Shown here in pieces: positions 43,371 through 54,078 of a DNA stretch of 64,000 nt (positions are counted from its first letter, which is position 1; the number at the start of each line of letters is the position of its first letter). The position numbers were made by a program, and so were the translations under genes. This DNA comes from Rugamonas rivuli (GTDB taxonomy: Bacteria; Pseudomonadota; Gammaproteobacteria; Burkholderiales; Burkholderiaceae_D): contig NZ_WHUF01000003.1 of NCBI RefSeq assembly GCF_009380165.1, forward strand, positions 682,001 to 746,000, given 5' to 3'. A model generated the notes under the pieces. The model was not told the DNA's origin. It searched no databases and was given only the letters and a program-made list of their open reading frames with translations.

Positions 43371-44597
43371 TTAATCCGCCTGCTTGCGCAGGAAGGCAGG
43401 AATGTCGTACGTTTCCATGCCATTCTTTTCCATCGCGCGCACCTGCTCGGAAGCGGACTCGCGACGCCATACGGCCGGCGCCTTCATGCCGTCGAAGGCT
43501 GGCGATGCACCGCCGCCCATGCCGCTGGTCGCGCCCATCGAGACCGACGACGAAGCCGCGCCGCCGCCCAGTGCAGCCGATGGCATCATCGGGCTGTTGT
43601 GGGTGCCGGTGCGCAGCATCTGCTGAGGAACCAGCTGCACGTGCTTCTTGGCCTTGCCCAGGCCGGTGGCGACCACGGTGACGCGGATGTCGTCGCCCAT
43701 GTTGTCGTCGTAGGCGATACCCTGGGCGATCGACGCATCCGGCGCGGCGAAGGCGCGCACGGCGGCCATGACTTCCTTGATCTCTTTACCTTTCAGGCCG
43801 CGCGACGCGGTCACGTTGACCAGCACGCCGCGTGCACCCGACAGGTCGACGCCGTCCAGCAGCGGCGAAGCCACGGCCTGCTCGGCGGCGATGCGCGCGC
43901 GGTCGACGCCGGACGCGGTCGCGGTGCCCATCATGGCCTTGCCCTGCTCGCCCATGATGGTCTTGACGTCGTTGAAGTCGACGTTGATATGGCCCGGCAC
44001 GTTGATGATCTCGGCGATACCGGCGACGGCGTTGTTCAGCACATCGTCGGCGTGCTGCAGCCACTCGATCAGCGATTCGTCTTCGTAGATCTCTTCCAGC
44101 TTCTCGTTCAGGATCACGATCAGCGAGTCGACGTTGGCCGACAGCTGCTCCAGGCCTTCGTCGGCGATGTCCATGCACTTCTGGCCTTCGTGCGAGAACG
44201 GCTTCGACACCACGGCCACGGTCAGCGCGCCCAGCGACTTGGCGATTTCCGCCACGATCGGTGCGGCGCCGGTGCCGGTGCCGCCGCCCATGCCGGCGGC
44301 GATGAAGACCATGTGCGCGCCGCGCAGCGAGTCTTCGATGCGCTGGCGCGATTCCTCGGCCAGCTTGCGGCCGACGTCAGGCTTCATCCCCGCACCCAGG
44401 CCGGTCTCGCCGATCTGGATCACGTTGTCGGCCTTGGAGGTCGACAGCGCCTGGGCATCGGTATTGGCGGCGATGAACTCTACGCCGACCATACCTTTGT
44501 TAATCATGTGTTGAACTGCATTGCCACCTGCGCCGCCGACTCCGACGACCTTGATGACGGTGCCCAAAGCTGCGTTATCGACCATATCAAACTCCAT
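43371..44597 (-). CDS. ftsZ: Cell division protein FtsZ
   Basis: Tubulin-like GTPase forming the division ring; 408 residues. The GTP-binding signature is AGMGGGTGTGAAP near 101-113, with VVGVGGAGGNAV near 18, and the synergy loop NVDFNDVKTIM near 210. After the globular core (to about 320) comes a Gly/Ser/Met-rich linker. The conserved C-terminal peptide YDIPAFLRKQAD binds FtsA and other partners. The ATG at 44597 has GGGAG about 7 bases before. A 109-base gap separates it from ftsA and may hold an ftsZ promoter. Confidence 0.99.
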   Translation of the reverse strand: MEFDMVDNAALGTVIKVVGVGGAGGNAVQHMINKGMVGVEFIAANTDAQALSTSKADNVIQIGETGLGAGMKPDVGRKLAEESRQRIEDSLRGAHMVFIAAGMGGGTGTGAAPIVAEIAKSLGALTVAVVSKPFSHEGQKCMDIADEGLEQLSANVDSLIVILNEKLEEIYEDESLIEWLQHADDVLNNAVAGIAEIINVPGHINVDFNDVKTIMGEQGKAMMGTATASGVDRARIAAEQAVASPLLDGVDLSGARGVLVNVTASRGLKGKEIKEVMAAVRAFAAPDASIAQGIAYDDNMGDDIRVTVVATGLGKAKKHVQLVPQQMLRTGTHNSPMMPSAALGGGAASSSVSMGATSGMGGGASPAFDGMKAPAVWRRESASEQVRAMEKNGMETYDIPAFLRKQAD

Positions 44598-44706
44598 GAT
44601 GTGACTCCCTATCAGAATGCGGTTTTCAAGCGCCAGTCCTCATATCGTTAGAAGAACTGGGGATTGAAAACTGCGGTTTTAATATAAATAGTTTAGAAAA
44701 ATAAGC

Positions 44707-45939
44707 TTAAAAATTACCCAAGAACCATTCTTTCATGCGCTGCCATACTGCCTTCACCGAACCATCCTGCCGCGTAACGATATGGCCACGCAGGTACTGC
44801 TTTTTCGCTTCCAACAACAGGCCAAGCACGGTCGCGTAGCGCGGACTGCGCACCACGTCGGCCAGCTGGCCACGGTAGTCCGGCGTGCCCAGGCGCGCCG
44901 GCTTGAGGAATATGTCTTCCGCCATCTCGACCATGCCCGGCATGATCGCGGTGCCGCCGGTCAGCACGATGCCCGAGGACAGCACGCCTTCGTAGCCCGA
45001 CTCGCGCACCACCTGGTGCACCATGGCGAAAAGCTCTTCGACGCGCGGCTCGATCACGGCGGCCAGCGCCTGGCGCGACAGGTTGCGCGGACCGCGGTCG
45101 CCCAGGCCCGGCACTTCCAGCGTCTCGCCCGGATCGGCCAGCACCTGCTTGGCCACGCCGTAGCGGATCTTGATCTCTTCCGCTTCCGAGGTCGGCGTGC
45201 GCAGCGCCATCGCGATGTCGTTGGTGATCTGGTCGCCGGCGATCGGGATCACGGCCGTGTGGCGAATCGCGCCGTCGGAGAACACCGCGACGTCGGTGGT
45301 GCCGCCGCCGATGTCGATCAACACCACGCCCAGTTCTTTTTCATCGGGCGTCAGCACGGCGTCGGCCGATGCCATCGGCTGCAGGATCAGGTCCGACACT
45401 TCGAGGCCGCAACGGCGCACGCACTTGACGATGTTCTGCACCGCCGACACGGCGCCGGTGACGATATGGACTTTGACTTCCAGGCGGATGCCGCTCATGC
45501 CGATCGGTTCGCGCACGTCTTCCTGGCTGTCGACGATGAATTCCTGCGGTACCGTATGCAGCAGCTGCTGGTCGGTCGGGATGTTAACCGCTTTTGCCGT
45601 TTCGATGACGCGCGCCACGTCGGTGGCCGTGACTTCCTTGTCCTTGATGGCCACCATGCCGCTGGAATTGAAGCTGCGGATATGGCTGCCCGCGATGCCG
45701 GCGTAGACATTGCGGATCTTGCAGTCGGCCATCAGCTCCGCCTCTTCCAGCGCGCGCTGGATCGATTCGACGGTCGCTTCGATGTTGACCACCACGCCCT
45801 TCTTCAGGCCTTTCGATTCGTGCTGGCCCAGCCCGATCACTTCGTGGCGTCCATCGCCCATCACCTCGGCCACCACGGCCACCACTTTCGAGGTGCCGAT
45901 GTCGAGGCCAACGATCAGGTTTTTAGCGTCTTTAGTCAT
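44707..45939 (-). CDS. ftsA: Cell division protein FtsA
   Basis: Actin-like protein of 410 residues that tethers FtsZ to the membrane. ATP-site segments are LIVGLDIGTSKVVAVVAE near 8, VVLIDIGGGTTDVAVFSDG near 203 and SSGIVLTGGTAIMPGM near 335. The inserted 1C region (about 85-160, GSHIRSFNSSGMVAIKDKEV) is present. The C-terminal amphipathic membrane anchor reads VWQRMKEWFLGNF. It follows ftsQ by 10 bases. Confidence 0.99.
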   Translation of the reverse strand: MTKDAKNLIVGLDIGTSKVVAVVAEVMGDGRHEVIGLGQHESKGLKKGVVVNIEATVESIQRALEEAELMADCKIRNVYAGIAGSHIRSFNSSGMVAIKDKEVTATDVARVIETAKAVNIPTDQQLLHTVPQEFIVDSQEDVREPIGMSGIRLEVKVHIVTGAVSAVQNIVKCVRRCGLEVSDLILQPMASADAVLTPDEKELGVVLIDIGGGTTDVAVFSDGAIRHTAVIPIAGDQITNDIAMALRTPTSEAEEIKIRYGVAKQVLADPGETLEVPGLGDRGPRNLSRQALAAVIEPRVEELFAMVHQVVRESGYEGVLSSGIVLTGGTAIMPGMVEMAEDIFLKPARLGTPDYRGQLADVVRSPRYATVLGLLLEAKKQYLRGHIVTRQDGSVKAVWQRMKEWFLGNF

Positions 45940-45949
45940 TTATCTCTGC

Positions 45950-46741
45950 CTACTGTATTTTTTTCTTCACGATCGGTTTTGGCTTGGCTCCCTCGGCCGG
46001 AATCTTCAATCCCGTCGCGCTCAGGGCCAGCCCGTTCTGGTAACGCATATCGATGGTCTCGATGTTCTGCAAGTGCTCCACCAGCTGCGGATAAATTCCC
46101 ATCAGGCGGTCCACCCTTTCCTTCAACGTGGTGCTGGTCTGTTCCCGCCCCAGCGCCACGCTCATGCCGTTATTCAGCCGCACCGTCCATGCATAGCGTC
46201 CCGACAGCGACAACGACTCGGGCACCAGCTTGAGCGGCGCAAACCAGGTGCGCAGCTCGTCGTAACGCGACAGTACTTCCTTCTCGCTGCCGTCCGGTCC
46301 ATCGAACTCCGGCAGCGTGTGATCCTCTTCAGCTTCGGCCAGGTTGGCGGTGAACACATCGCCCTTGGTCGACAGCAGCTTGCCGTCCTCGCCCCACGTG
46401 CCCAGCGCCTCATGCTCTTCCAGCGCCACGATCAGCTGGTCCGGCCACTCGCGGCGCACCGTTGCGCGGCGCACCCAGGGCACCGATTCAAACGCCTGGC
46501 GTACCGCATCCAGATTCGTCGTGAAGAAGTTGCCCTTGATGCGGCCCAACGCGTTGCTGCGCAGCGTCAGGTGATTCACATGCTTTAACTCGTCCTGCCC
46601 GATCGTCTCGATACGGATGGTGCGCAGGTTGAACATCGGCCGTTGCGCTACCCACCACACGCCTGCGGCGATGGATGCCAATACCGTCAAGGCGAAAATG
46701 CCACTGGCGGTCGCATTCAAAGCTTTAGCGTCTTGCCACAT
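45950..46741 (-). CDS. ftsQ: Cell division protein FtsQ
   Basis: Bitopic division protein linking FtsB/FtsL to the divisome; 263 residues from ATG 46741 (MWQDAKALNA). One membrane helix (IFALTVLASIAAGVWWVA, about 13-32) is followed by the POTRA domain (FNLRTIRIETIGQDELKHVNHLTL) and the FtsQ domain (WVRRATVRREWPDQLIVALEEHEALGTWG). The AAGGAG touching the ATG is too close to be an ideal ribosome-binding site, so expression probably relies on coupling to ddlB, which stops 8 bases upstream. The longer frame to 46810 would overlap ddlB. Confidence 0.96.
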   Translation of the reverse strand: MWQDAKALNATASGIFALTVLASIAAGVWWVAQRPMFNLRTIRIETIGQDELKHVNHLTLRSNALGRIKGNFFTTNLDAVRQAFESVPWVRRATVRREWPDQLIVALEEHEALGTWGEDGKLLSTKGDVFTANLAEAEEDHTLPEFDGPDGSEKEVLSRYDELRTWFAPLKLVPESLSLSGRYAWTVRLNNGMSVALGREQTSTTLKERVDRLMGIYPQLVEHLQNIETIDMRYQNGLALSATGLKIPAEGAKPKPIVKKKIQ

Positions 46742-46749
46742 CTCCTTGC

Positions 46750-47724
46750 TTAACCCTTCATCTGAGGTTGAGCTAACTTCAGGCGCGCCGTGCGCAGGAT
46801 TTCCACGCACAGGTCTTCATAGCTGATGCCTTCCGCGCGCGCCGCCATCGGCACCAGCGAGTGCCCAGTCATGCCGGGCGAGGTGTTCACCTCCAGCAGG
46901 AACGGCTTCTGGTCGCTTTCGCGCAGCAGGAAGTCGACCCGGCCCCAACCCTCGCAGCCGATGGCGCGATAGGCCAGCACGGCCAGGCGCTGCATCTCCT
47001 GCGTCAGCGCTTCCGGCAGCACGGCCGGGCAGAAGTACTGGGTGTCGTCGGTGAAGTACTTGTTCTGGTAATCGTAATTGCCTTGCGGGGCCACGATCTC
47101 CACCACCGGCAGCGGACGCGCATTGGCGCCCGAACCCAGCATGGCTACCGTGAACTCGCGGCCGGTGACGAATTCCTCGGCCAGCACCGAGTCGTCCAGC
47201 GCGGCGGCGATATCGAAGGCGGCCTTGAATTCATTGGCGGCGCTGACCTTGGTGATGCCGATGGTCGAGCCTTCATGCGGCGGCTTGACGATCAGCGGCA
47301 GGCCCAGGTCGGCCGCCACGGCGTCCAGGTCGGAGCCCGCATTGATCACCGCGTAGCGCGGCGTCGGCAGGCCGGCCGCCAGCCAGACGATCTTGGTGGT
47401 GATCTTGTCCATGCCCACCGAGCTGGCCATGACGCCGCTGCCGGTGTACGGAATGCCCAGCAGTTCCAGCGCGCCCTGCAGGCTGCCGTCTTCGCCGAAG
47501 CGGCCGTGCAGCGCGATGAACACGCGGTCGAATTTTTCTGCGGCCAGTTCGGCCAGCGTGCGCACGCCGGTGTCGAACAGGTGGGCGTCCACGCCCTTGC
47601 TTTGCAGGGCCTTCAGCACGCCGTTGCCGGACATGATGGACACGTCGCGCTCGGCGGAACGACCGCCGTACAGCACGCCGACTTTGCCGAAAGCTTTTGC
47701 GTCAACAGGAGTAAGGTGATTCAC
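46750..47724 (-). CDS. ddlB: D-alanine--D-alanine ligase
   Basis: ATP-grasp enzyme of 324 residues joining two D-Ala for peptidoglycan precursors. Motifs are [17 protein letters not shown] near 18, [27 protein letters not shown] near 72, [18 protein letters not shown] near 146, and [13 protein letters not shown]...[18 protein letters not shown] near 260-290. The product is normal in length. It lies 2 bases after murC, in the standard dcw position. Confidence 0.98.
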   Translation of the reverse strand: MNHLTPVDAKAFGKVGVLYGGRSAERDVSIMSGNGVLKALQSKGVDAHLFDTGVRTLAELAAEKFDRVFIALHGRFGEDGSLQGALELLGIPYTGSGVMASSVGMDKITTKIVWLAAGLPTPRYAVINAGSDLDAVAADLGLPLIVKPPHEGSTIGITKVSAANEFKAAFDIAAALDDSVLAEEFVTGREFTVAMLGSGANARPLPVVEIVAPQGNYDYQNKYFTDDTQYFCPAVLPEALTQEMQRLAVLAYRAIGCEGWGRVDFLLRESDQKPFLLEVNTSPGMTGHSLVPMAARAEGISYEDLCVEILRTARLKLAQPQMKG

Positions 47725-47726
47725 TT

Positions 47727-49118
47727 TCAGACCTTTGGATAGTTAGTCAGTTTGGCAGGGACGCCGCTGATCGAGCCTGCGCCCATGGTCATGACGACGT
47801 CGCCGTCGCGTACCACACCCATGATGGTTTCCGGCATATCGCCGATCGCCTCAACAAAAATCGGTTCGGTCTTGCCGCGTGCGCGCAGCGCATGCGCCAG
47901 CGCGCGGCCGTCCGCGGCCACGATAGGCGCTTCGCCGGCGGCGTAGACTTCCGCCAGCACCAGCACGTCGACGGTGCCCAGCACCTTGACGAAATCTTCA
48001 AACAGGTCGCGCGTGCGGCTGTAGCGGTGCGGCTGGAAGGCCAGCACCAGGCGGCGGCCGGGATAGGCGGCGCGCGCGGCGGCGGTGGTTACGTCCATCT
48101 CCAGCGGGTGGTGGCCGAAATCGTCCACCAGCGTGAACGTTCCGCCGCCTGGGATGGCGACATCGCCGTATTTGGTGAAGCGGCGGCCGACGCCGGCGAA
48201 GGCGGCCAGGCCGGCTTGCGTATCTTTGTCTTCGATGCCGATTTCGCGTGCGATGGCGATGGCCGAGCAAGCATTCTGCACGTTATGCAGGCCGGGCTGG
48301 TTCAGCACCACGTCCAGATCAGGGTAGCCTTCCTGGATCACGGTGAAGTGCATCTCCACGCCGACGGCACGGGCGTTCACGGCGCGCACTTCCGCCTCCT
48401 CATGGAAGCCGTAGGTGGTCACGGGCTTGGTCACTTGCGGCAGGATGGCGCGCACGTGCGGATCGTCGATGCACAACATGGCGCGGCCGTAGAACGGCAG
48501 GCGGTGCGTGAAGTTGACGAAGGCCTGCTTGAGCTTTTCGAAATCGTGCTCGTAGGTTTCCATGTGGTCGGCGTCGATGTTGGTGATCACTTCGATCATC
48601 GGCGTCAGGTTCAGGAAGGAGGCGTCCGATTCGTCGGCTTCGGCCACGAGGTACTCGCCGGTGCCCAGCTTGGCGTTGGCGCCGGCGGCGGTCAGGCGGC
48701 CGCCGATGACGAAGGTCGGATCGAGACCGCCCTGCGCCAGCACCGATGCGACCAGGCTGGTGGTGGTGGTCTTGCCGTGCGTGCCGGCGATGGCGATGCC
48801 GCGCTTCAGGCGCATCAACTCGCCCAGCATCACGGCGCGCGGAACGATAGGAATCTTGCGGCTGCGCGCAGCCACGACTTCAGGATTATCCTGCTGGACG
48901 GCGGTCGAGGTGACGACAGCGTCGGCTTCGCCAATGTTGGCGGCGTCGTGGCCCTGGAATACGGTGGCGCCCATGTCGGCCAGGCGCTGGGTGACGGCGT
49001 TGCTGCCCAGGTCCGAACCGGACACGGTGTAGCCAAGCGTCAGCAGCACTTCGGCGATGCCGCTCATGCCGCTGCCGCCGATGCCGACGAAGTGAATATT
49101 CTGTACTTTGTGCTTCAT
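47727..49118 (-). CDS. murC: UDP-N-acetylmuramate--L-alanine ligase
   Basis: Adds L-Ala to UDP-MurNAc, the first Mur ligase step; 463 residues from ATG 49118 ([20 protein letters not shown]). The N-terminal Rossmann motif [17 protein letters not shown] loop [15 protein letters not shown] near 118, [16 protein letters not shown] near 165, and [12 protein letters not shown] near 340 are as expected. The start overlaps the murG stop (ATGA), so it is translationally coupled; the long frame upstream is only the mirror of murG. Confidence 0.98.
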   Translation of the reverse strand: MKHKVQNIHFVGIGGSGMSGIAEVLLTLGYTVSGSDLGSNAVTQRLADMGATVFQGHDAANIGEADAVVTSTAVQQDNPEVVAARSRKIPIVPRAVMLGELMRLKRGIAIAGTHGKTTTTSLVASVLAQGGLDPTFVIGGRLTAAGANAKLGTGEYLVAEADESDASFLNLTPMIEVITNIDADHMETYEHDFEKLKQAFVNFTHRLPFYGRAMLCIDDPHVRAILPQVTKPVTTYGFHEEAEVRAVNARAVGVEMHFTVIQEGYPDLDVVLNQPGLHNVQNACSAIAIAREIGIEDKDTQAGLAAFAGVGRRFTKYGDVAIPGGGTFTLVDDFGHHPLEMDVTTAAARAAYPGRRLVLAFQPHRYSRTRDLFEDFVKVLGTVDVLVLAEVYAAGEAPIVAADGRALAHALRARGKTEPIFVEAIGDMPETIMGVVRDGDVVMTMGAGSISGVPAKLTNYPKV

Positions 49119-50182
49119 GCTAGTTGTTCCAATACCTGTGCGATAGCGTCGTTCGAATCGCGTTTGCCGACACTGCGCGCCGCCGTTGCCATGGTCTGGC
49201 AGGCGCCGCGGGTCAGCGTTTCCAACAGCGTCGCTACACTCTGCGCGCTCATTTCCGATTGCGGCATGTGGATCGCCGCGTTTTGTTTCGCCATCCACTG
49301 CGCGTTGTCGCGCTGGTGGCTGGTGGTCGATGCGACCAGGGGCACCAGCACGCTGGCCACGCCGGCGGCGGTCAGCTCCGACACGGTGATGGCGCCGGCG
49401 CGGCAGATCACCACGTCCGCGTGGCTGTAGGCGGCGGCCATGTCGTCGATGAAGTCGACCACATTGGCTTGCACGCCAGCCTGCGCATACGCCGCACGCA
49501 GCGCATCGATGTTCTTCTTGCCCGACTGGTGCGTCACCTGCGGACGCTGCGCGGCAGGGATCAGCGCCAGTGCGGCCGGCAGGTTGTCGTTCAGCGCTTT
49601 CGCACCCAGGCTGCCGCCCACCACCAGGATGCGCAGCGGACCTTCGCGGCCGGCGAAACGCTCGGCCGGCGTGGTCATGTCCAGGATCTCCTTGCGCACC
49701 GGGTTGCCGGTGACGACGGCCTTGCTGGCGGCCTTGCCGAAATTGGCCGGGAAGCCGAAGCACACGCGTTCGGCGAACGGCACCAGCGTTTTATTCGACA
49801 GCAGCAGCGCGGCGTCGGCATTGACCAGCACCAGCGGCACGCCGCGCATGCGCGCCATCAGGCCGCCCGGCACGGTGACGTAGCCGCCCATGCCCAGCAC
49901 CACGTCCGGCTTGCGGCTGCCGATATAGCCGAAGCAGGCGGCGAAGGCCTTGACCATCTTCAGCGCGCCGCCCAGCGTGTGCTTCAAGCCCTTGCCGCGC
50001 ATGCCGGTGAAGTCGATGCTGTCCATCGCGATGCCGTGCTTGGGCACCAGGTCCTGTTCCATGCCGGCGGCGGTGCCCAGCCACGTTACTTCCCAGCCGC
50101 GCGCGCGCAGCGTCTGCGCAATCGCCAGGCCGGGGAAAATGTGGCCGCCGGTGCCGGCCGCCATAATCATCAATCGTTTCAT
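49115..50182 (-). CDS. murG: UDP-GlcNAc:lipid I N-acetylglucosaminyltransferase MurG
   Basis: Membrane-associated glycosyltransferase making lipid II from lipid I; 355 residues. Motifs are [19 protein letters not shown] near 7, [14 protein letters not shown] near 104, [13 protein letters not shown] near 187, and [26 protein letters not shown] near 257. It overlaps ftsW upstream and murC downstream by 4 bases each. Confidence 0.98.
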   Translation of the reverse strand: MKRLMIMAAGTGGHIFPGLAIAQTLRARGWEVTWLGTAAGMEQDLVPKHGIAMDSIDFTGMRGKGLKHTLGGALKMVKAFAACFGYIGSRKPDVVLGMGGYVTVPGGLMARMRGVPLVLVNADAALLLSNKTLVPFAERVCFGFPANFGKAASKAVVTGNPVRKEILDMTTPAERFAGREGPLRILVVGGSLGAKALNDNLPAALALIPAAQRPQVTHQSGKKNIDALRAAYAQAGVQANVVDFIDDMAAAYSHADVVICRAGAITVSELTAAGVASVLVPLVASTTSHQRDNAQWMAKQNAAIHMPQSEMSAQSVATLLETLTRGACQTMATAARSVGKRDSNDAIAQVLEQLA

Positions 50183-51399
50183 AATCTGCCACCACGCATC
50201 AGAACCCGGTTCTCGTAGTCGATCCGGAGCAGGATCGCGAGTCCGACGCAGTTAATCACTACACCCGTGCCGCCATAGCTCATCAGCGGCAAGGTCAAGC
50301 CCTTGGTCGGCAGCAGGCCAAGGTTGACACCCATGTTAATAAACGTCTGCACACCGATCCAGATGCCGATGCCCTTGGCCGTCAGGCCGGCAAAGGTCTG
50401 GTCGATGGCGATGGCCTGGCGGCCGATGTCGAAGGCGCGCTTGATCAGCCAGTAGAACAGCGCGATCACCACCAGCACGCCGGCCAGGCCGAGTTCTTCG
50501 CCGATCACCGCCAGCAGGAAGTCGGTATGCGCTTCCGGCAGGTAGTGCAGCTTTTCCACGCTGCCGCCCAGGCCAACGCCAAAAATCTCGCCGCGCCCGA
50601 AAGCGATCAGCGAGTGGGTCAGCTGGTAGGCCTTGTTCAATGCGTTGTCTTCTTCCCACGGGTTCAGGTAGGCGAAGTAGCGCTCGCGGCGGAACTTCGA
50701 CAGCGCGATGATGGAACCGAAGATCACCACCAGCACCGCGCCGATACCGCCGAACCAGATGGCGTTGATCCCGCCCAGGAACAGGATGCCCATGGCGATG
50801 CAGACGATCACGCCGAAGGCGCCCAGGTCGGGCTCCAGCAACAGCAACAGGCCGACGAAGCCGACCGCCGCCGCCATCGGCATGAAGCCCTTGGTCAGCT
50901 TGTGCATGTATTCCTGCTTGCGCACGGTGTAATCGGCGGCGTACAGCACGGCGACCACTTTCATCAGCTCCGACGGCTGCACGTTGAATACCTTGAGCGA
51001 CAGCCAGCGGCGGCCGCCGTTGACCACCACGCCGAGGCCGGGGATCAGCACCATCACCAGCAGCACCAGGGTGCCGATGAACAGATAGGGCGCGGCCTTC
51101 TGCAGGTCGCAGATGCGGATGCGGAACACGAACAGGCCGGCCAGCAGCGAGACGCCGATGAACATCGCCTGCCGTTGCAGGAAGTAGGTGTTCTGCCAGC
51201 GTACGTAGTTGGCGAACTTGGGCGAATCCGGCAGCGAGATCGAGGCCGAGTACACCATCACCATCCCGAGCAGCATCAACAGCAGCGTGACCCAGACCAG
51301 CGGCTGGTCGTACTCCATCATCTTCGATTGCCGCGCGCGGCTGTCCATCGACGGTGGCGTCGACTTGTCAGCAAAGCGGAACGGCATCTGGAAGGCCAT
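50179..51399 (-). CDS. ftsW: Lipid II polymerase FtsW
   Basis: SEDS-family septal peptidoglycan glycosyltransferase with ten membrane helices; 406 residues. A short cytosolic N-terminus precedes [23 protein letters not shown]. Conserved SEDS segments are [29 protein letters not shown] near 135, the catalytic-loop region around [30 protein letters not shown] near 285, and [26 protein letters not shown] near 350. The start shares one base with the murD stop. Confidence 0.98.
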   Translation of the reverse strand: MAFQMPFRFADKSTPPSMDSRARQSKMMEYDQPLVWVTLLLMLLGMVMVYSASISLPDSPKFANYVRWQNTYFLQRQAMFIGVSLLAGLFVFRIRICDLQKAAPYLFIGTLVLLVMVLIPGLGVVVNGGRRWLSLKVFNVQPSELMKVVAVLYAADYTVRKQEYMHKLTKGFMPMAAAVGFVGLLLLLEPDLGAFGVIVCIAMGILFLGGINAIWFGGIGAVLVVIFGSIIALSKFRRERYFAYLNPWEEDNALNKAYQLTHSLIAFGRGEIFGVGLGGSVEKLHYLPEAHTDFLLAVIGEELGLAGVLVVIALFYWLIKRAFDIGRQAIAIDQTFAGLTAKGIGIWIGVQTFINMGVNLGLLPTKGLTLPLMSYGGTGVVINCVGLAILLRIDYENRVLMRGGRL

Positions 51400-52907
51400 C
51401 AGAGCTCCTGTCCTGCATCGAGGGCGATCTCGCGCACGGTGTCGATGAACACCTGGGCGCGATGCGCGTAGTTCTTGAACATGTCCATGCTGGCGCAGGC
51501 CGGGGACAGCAGCACGGCGTCGCCGGCTTGCGCCAGTTCGCTGGCGCGCTTGACGGCTTGCGGCAGGTCGGTGCCGCAGTCTTCCAGATCGACACCGGAC
51601 GGCGCCAGCGCGGCGCGCAGCTGCGGCGCGTCGCGGCCGATCAGCAGCACGGCGCGCACGTAGCGCGATACCGGCTCGGCCAGCGGCGAGAAATCCTGGC
51701 CCTTGCCGTCGCCGCCCATGATGACCACCAGGCGCTGGTTGGCGCCGGTGAAGGCCTTGCCCAAGCCGTTCAAGGCGGCCACGGTGGCGCCGACATTGGT
51801 GCCCTTGCTGTCGTCGTAGTACTCAACGTCGTTGATGGCGCTGACCAGTTCCACGCGGTGCGGCTGGCCGCGATATTCGCGCAGGCCGTGCAGCAGCGGC
51901 GCCAGTGGCAGGTCGATGGCGCGGCACAGGGCCAGCACGGCCAGCGCGTTGGCGGCGTTGTGCACGCCGCGGATCTGCAGCGCGTCGGCCGGCATCAGGT
52001 TCTTGACCATGCACTCGACCGGCGGTGGCGGCGGATCGTTCTTCTTGCGTTTCTTCGGTTCGCCCTCTTCCTCGGCCGGAACGGCGGTGGCAAGCCACAG
52101 CACGCCGCGTTCGCTGTTCAGGCCCAGGTCGTCGCGCAGGGTCGGCGCGTCGGTGCCGAAGGTGACGTTCTGGCCGGTGGCGCTGGCCATGCGCATCACG
52201 GTGGCGTCGTCGCGGTTCAATACGCGCACGGTGTCGGCCGCGAAGATGCGGTGTTTGGCGGCCGCGTAGGACGGCATGTCGCCGTGCCAGTCCAGATGGT
52301 CCTGGGTCACGTTCAATACGGTGGCGGCGTCGGCTTCCAGCGTGAAGGTGGTTTGCAGCTGGAAGGACGACAGCTCCAGTACCCACACTTCCGGCAGCGT
52401 GCCGGCGTCCATCACTTCGCGCAGCACGTCGAGCGCGGCGGGGCTGATGTTGCCGGCCACACGCACGGTCTTGCCGGCGCGTTCGCACAGCTGGCCGACC
52501 AGGGTGGTGACGGTGGTCTTGCCGTTGGTGCCGGTGATGGCGATGATCTTCGGTGTGTAGCCACGTTCTTGTTCCAGCGCTTCCAGCGCCTGCGCGAACA
52601 GTTCGATCTCGCCCCATACCGGCACGCCGGCGGCGGCAGCGGCAGGCGCGATCTCGGCCAGTTCGCGGTACGGCGCCAGGCCCGGGCTGACGGCGACAAA
52701 GTCCACGCCGTCCAGCAACGATGCGCCGAACGGGCCTGCGACGAACTCCGCGTCCGGCACAGCCAGGCGCAGCGCCGGCAGGCGCTCGGGCGCTTCACGG
52801 GTATCGGCCACGCGCACGCGCGCGCCGCTGCGGGCGAGCCACAGCGCCATCGCCAGACCGGATTCACCCAGTCCCAGTACCAGTGCGTTTTTGCCTTCGT
52901 AGATCAT
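51399..52907 (-). CDS. murD: UDP-MurNAc-L-alanine--D-glutamate ligase
   Basis: Second Mur ligase, adding D-Glu; 502 residues, about 60 longer than the E. coli enzyme. Motifs are [20 protein letters not shown] near 13, [16 protein letters not shown] near 125, [11 protein letters not shown] near 177, [12 protein letters not shown] near 200, and [17 protein letters not shown] near 365. The extra length includes a charged, proline-rich insert ([20 protein letters not shown]) in the central domain, probably a surface loop. It shares one base with the mraY stop region and one with ftsW. Confidence 0.97.
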   Translation of the reverse strand: MIYEGKNALVLGLGESGLAMALWLARSGARVRVADTREAPERLPALRLAVPDAEFVAGPFGASLLDGVDFVAVSPGLAPYRELAEIAPAAAAAGVPVWGEIELFAQALEALEQERGYTPKIIAITGTNGKTTVTTLVGQLCERAGKTVRVAGNISPAALDVLREVMDAGTLPEVWVLELSSFQLQTTFTLEADAATVLNVTQDHLDWHGDMPSYAAAKHRIFAADTVRVLNRDDATVMRMASATGQNVTFGTDAPTLRDDLGLNSERGVLWLATAVPAEEEGEPKKRKKNDPPPPPVECMVKNLMPADALQIRGVHNAANALAVLALCRAIDLPLAPLLHGLREYRGQPHRVELVSAINDVEYYDDSKGTNVGATVAALNGLGKAFTGANQRLVVIMGGDGKGQDFSPLAEPVSRYVRAVLLIGRDAPQLRAALAPSGVDLEDCGTDLPQAVKRASELAQAGDAVLLSPACASMDMFKNYAHRAQVFIDTVREIALDAGQEL

Positions 52908-54076
52908 CAGCGCAGTTTCAAAGTAGAGAGACCAATCAGCACCAGCATCATCGTGATAATCCAGAAGCGCACGACGACCTGGGTCTCTTTCCAGCCTTTT
53001 TGTTCAAAGTGGTGGTGCAAGGGCGCCATCAGGAATACGCGGCGGCCAACGCCGTAGCGCTTCTTGGTGATCTTGAACCAGCCCACCTGGATAATCACCG
53101 ACACCGTCTCGGCGACGAAGATGCCGCCCATGATGAACAGGACGATTTCCTGGCGCACGATGACGGCGATGGTGCCCAGCGCGCCGCCCAGCGCCAGTGC
53201 GCCGACGTCGCCCATGAACACCTGTGCCGGGTGGGTGTTAAACCACAGGAAGGCCAGGCCAGCGCCGGCCAGCGCGCCGCAGAAGATAATCAGTTCGCCA
53301 GCGCCAGGAATGTGCGGGATGAACAGGTACTTCGAATACGTGGCGCTACCGGTCAGGTAGGCGAACAGGCCGAGCGCGGAGCCGACCATAATCGTCGGCA
53401 TGATCGCCAGGCCATCCAGGCCGTCCGTGAAGTTAACGGCGTTGCTGGTGCCGACGATGACACAGTAGGTCAGCGCGATGAAGCCCCACACGCCCAGCGG
53501 GTAGCTGATGGTCTTGAAGAACGGTACGATCAGGTCGGCCTTCGGCGGCAGGTCCATCGAGAAACCCGACTGTACCCAGGCGAAGAACAGCTCGAACACC
53601 TTGCCGGCATTGGGTGCGGACACCGAGAACGCCAGGTAGAGCGCGGCGCCGATGCCGACCAGCGACTGCCAGAAGTATTTTTCCGCCGAGCGCATGCCTT
53701 CAGGATCCTGGCGCACCACCTTGCGGTAGTCGTCGACCCAGCCGACGGCGCCGAAGCCCAGCGTGACGATCAGCACAGGCCAGATCAGGCGGTTCGACAG
53801 GTCGCACCACAGCAGCGTGGAGACGCCGATGGCGATCAGCAGCAGCACACCGCCCATAGTCGGGGTGCCGTGTTTTTTCAAGTGGGTCTGCGGACCGTCG
53901 GTGCGCACGGCCTGGCCGTACTTCATGGCGGTCAGTTTGCGGATCACGGCCGGGCCGGCCGAAAGGCCGATCAGCAGCGCGGTCGCGGTGGCGAACACCG
54001 CGCGGAAGGTGATGAAGTTGAAGACCCGGAGTGGCCCGAGGTCCTGCTGAAAATACTGAGCGAGCCAGAGCAGCAT
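52907..54076 (-). CDS. mraY: Phospho-N-acetylmuramoyl-pentapeptide transferase MraY
   Basis: Polytopic membrane enzyme moving phospho-MurNAc-pentapeptide to undecaprenyl phosphate to form lipid I; 389 residues, ten helices. Conserved segments are [25 protein letters not shown] near 55, [13 protein letters not shown] near 110 (aspartates), [13 protein letters not shown] near 213, and [13 protein letters not shown] plus [13 protein letters not shown] near 340. It follows murF by 2 bases and meets murD with a one-base overlap. Confidence 0.98.
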   Translation of the reverse strand: MLLWLAQYFQQDLGPLRVFNFITFRAVFATATALLIGLSAGPAVIRKLTAMKYGQAVRTDGPQTHLKKHGTPTMGGVLLLIAIGVSTLLWCDLSNRLIWPVLIVTLGFGAVGWVDDYRKVVRQDPEGMRSAEKYFWQSLVGIGAALYLAFSVSAPNAGKVFELFFAWVQSGFSMDLPPKADLIVPFFKTISYPLGVWGFIALTYCVIVGTSNAVNFTDGLDGLAIMPTIMVGSALGLFAYLTGSATYSKYLFIPHIPGAGELIIFCGALAGAGLAFLWFNTHPAQVFMGDVGALALGGALGTIAVIVRQEIVLFIMGGIFVAETVSVIIQVGWFKITKKRYGVGRRVFLMAPLHHHFEQKGWKETQVVVRFWIITMMLVLIGLSTLKLR

Positions 54077-54078
54077 GA

